Positions 6,108 through 7,205 of a stretch of 7,205 nucleotides of DNA are shown here, one piece after another. Position 1 is the stretch's first letter. Every line of letters begins with the position of its first letter. The notes beneath the pieces are model-generated. The model did not search any database. It saw only the letters and a program-made list of their open reading frames with translations, and was not told the origin of the DNA. The stretch comes from an uncultured Alcaligenaceae bacterium (GTDB lineage Bacteria; Pseudomonadota; Gammaproteobacteria; Burkholderiales; Burkholderiaceae_B). Made by a program: the position numbers and the translations under genes. The stretch is from assembly GCA_937897265.1 (NCBI GenBank), contig CALCPT010000101.1, forward strand, positions 1 to 7,205, given 5' to 3'.

Positions 6108-6125
6108 GCGTACCTAGGCGTACCT
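6108..6125. repeat. GCGTACCT direct repeat, 10-base period
   Basis: GCGTACCT appears at 6108-6115 and 6118-6125, separated by AG, with the palindrome CCTAGG (6113-6118) across the junction. A one-turn period is compatible with a protein site on one face of the helix, but eight bases is short and chance remains likely. Confidence 0.25.
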
Positions 6126-6274
6126 GACGGCGCCCCACTCAAACGCCGGCCGAGCGATCCGCCGCTGACACCAACGTCTGAGTGATCAGTTTCTTTGCGC
6201 TTCTTGTTAATATTGAAGGCAATCATAACGAATCGACACTCGCTTAACCTGTGGGTTGACGAGCTGCAATTATC

Positions 6275-6278
6275 GGAG
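6275..6278 (+). promoter_or_regulatory. Ribosome binding site of the Bug gene
   Basis: GGAG followed by a 6-base spacer precedes the ATG at 6285. This confirms that start and places the signal peptide at the N-terminus. Confidence 0.7.
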
Positions 6279-6284
6279 ACCCGC

Positions 6285-7205
6285 ATGCCCAACCCCCTTA
6301 AATCCTGTTTGAAGGGCGTCTTTACCCTCATGGCGCTGGCGACGCTTAGCGCGTTGCCTGCGACCTATGCGCAGTCGCCCAATGACAAACCGCTTAATGT
6401 CGTGATCCCTTTTGCGCCAGGTGGCGGCACAGACGTGCTCACCCGCATGGTGATGCCTAAGGTGGCAGATAAGCTGGGCGTAACAGCTGTCATTGAAAAT
6501 CGCCCCGGTGCTGCAGGGGCGATTGGCGCGCAGTTCGTTGCCCGTGCGAACCCCGACGGCAAAACGCTATTGGTGGGTTCGGTTTCTGAAATCGGTGTCA
6601 ATCCAAGCATTTACCCAAAGCTTGCCTACAACGTTGAACGTGATTTTGTGGCTGTCACAGCCTTGGCGGCTGCCCCTATGGTGCTGGTGGTGCATCCGTC
6701 TTCACAAATCAAGGTAGCCTCAGACCTTGTTAGATTGGCGAAAGAAAATCCAGGGAAAATTAACTTTGGTTCAGCGGGTACCGGTTCAGGTGCCCACATG
6801 GCGGCCGAGCTGTTTATTTTTGAGACCAAAATCAAACTCACACACGTCCCTTACAAAGGGACGGGCGCCGTGACCGCTGACATGCTAGGCCAGCAGCGTG
6901 ACATGGTGCTTTTTGCCCCCTTGCCCGCTGTGGCCGGGATCGTGCGCTCGGGTCAACTTAAAGCGATTGCGTTGACTGGTAAGCAGCGCTCGTCGGCGAT
7001 GCCTGACGTGCCCACGTTTATCGAGGCCGGTATCCCAGGCTTTGATATGGATTATTGGTATGGGTTGATGGCCCCTGCGGGTACGCCAGAGCAGGCACGC
7101 AATGCGTTGCATGTGGCGGCGCTTGAGGTGTTAAGTCGGCCAGAAATGATCGCCGATTTGTCAAAGCAGGGCTTGGTACCGACCATTACAACCGAAAAAG
7201 AGTTT
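6285..7205 (+). CDS. Bug/TctC-family periplasmic solute-binding protein, 3' truncated
   Basis: 307 codons are present before the window ends; the family is usually about 320-330 residues, so only a short C-terminal piece is missing. A Sec signal peptide is clear: basic start (K6, K10), hydrophobic core (about 11-25) and a TYA-Q cleavage site after residue 29. The mature protein shows PFAPGGGTD (42-50), ENRPGAAGAIGA (71-82), NPDGKTLLVG (89-98), NFGSAGTGSGAHMAAELF (160-177) and HVPYKGTG (187-194), all hallmarks of tripartite tricarboxylate transporter receptors. Such proteins bind carboxylates in the periplasm by a Venus-flytrap closure. No membrane partners (TctA/TctB) are visible, but the locus is cut. 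Orphan Bug proteins beside catabolic operons are common in Burkholderiales. Divergent placement suggests uptake or sensing of the acid degraded by the operon, an inference. Confidence 0.93.
   Translation, partial: MPNPLKSCLKGVFTLMALATLSALPATYAQSPNDKPLNVVIPFAPGGGTDVLTRMVMPKVADKLGVTAVIENRPGAAGAIGAQFVARANPDGKTLLVGSVSEIGVNPSIYPKLAYNVERDFVAVTALAAAPMVLVVHPSSQIKVASDLVRLAKENPGKINFGSAGTGSGAHMAAELFIFETKIKLTHVPYKGTGAVTADMLGQQRDMVLFAPLPAVAGIVRSGQLKAIALTGKQRSSAMPDVPTFIEAGIPGFDMDYWYGLMAPAGTPEQARNALHVAALEVLSRPEMIADLSKQGLVPTITTEKEF

Larger units (their letters stand above)
6041..6284. promoter_or_regulatory. Divergent promoter region, CoA-transferase / Bug gene
   Basis: This 244-base gap separates divergent genes and must hold promoters for both. 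TATGAT on the minus strand (6222-6227) is a good -10 box, but I find no convincing -35 for it. On the plus strand TTCTTG (6201-6206) and CATAAC (6224-6229), spaced 17 bases, form a weak candidate for the Bug gene. If both are used they overlap, which would allow one regulator to control both directions. Box assignments are low confidence; the regulatory role follows mainly from the layout. Confidence 0.35.

Noticed and set aside
6098..6331. 77-codon minus-strand ORF in the divergent gap
   Set aside because: It begins inside the signal-peptide coding part of the Bug gene and has low-complexity, family-less sequence; better explained as promoter region.

Overview
The window reads as one end of a contig from a Gram-negative proteobacterium, most likely of the order Burkholderiales. 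The main reason is the periplasmic Bug-type receptor beside an acyl-CoA catabolic operon, an arrangement typical of Alcaligenaceae and relatives. This assignment is an inference, because no rRNA or other marker gene is present. Bases 1-26 are Illumina adapter sequence and not genome. Bases 27 to about 98 do not continue the gene they lie in and may be a chimeric read end.

Six genes lie head to tail on the minus strand. In transcription order they are: a family III (CaiB/BaiF) CoA-transferase (6040-4790), a BadI/MenB-type crotonase (4604-3825), an AMP-forming acyl-CoA ligase resembling cyclohexanecarboxylate-CoA ligase (3708-2032), an enoyl-CoA hydratase (1877-1095), a short-chain dehydrogenase/reductase (971-213), and the first codons of an acyl-CoA dehydrogenase (194 to the contig end). 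On the plus strand, diverging from the CoA-transferase, is a Bug/TctC solute-binding protein (6285 onward) that is cut by the window end.

Together these genes supply every step of the known Rhodopseudomonas palustris route from cyclohexanecarboxylate to pimeloyl-CoA. The ligase (AliA role) makes the CoA ester. The acyl-CoA dehydrogenase (AliB role) forms the ring 1-ene. The hydratase (BadK role) gives the 2-hydroxy compound. The SDR (BadH role) gives the 2-keto compound. The BadI-like enzyme opens the ring hydrolytically. The BadI assignment rests on diagnostic residues. The other roles rest on family plus context, so a related alicyclic acid is equally possible as the true substrate. The CoA-transferase is an extra, and the Bug protein may deliver the acid or a precursor.

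Non-coding parts: 195-212 is a tight operon junction. 972-1094 may hold a 35-codon ORF that overlaps the SDR start by ATGA. I see nothing convincing in 1878-2031. 3709-3824 holds a degenerate 42-bp tandem repeat. 4605-4789 holds a double GACAATYGTC element that is either an operator or a hairpin. 6041-6284 is the divergent promoter region, with short repeats near the CoA-transferase start. I see no tRNA, rRNA, insertion sequence, CRISPR array or clear intrinsic terminator.
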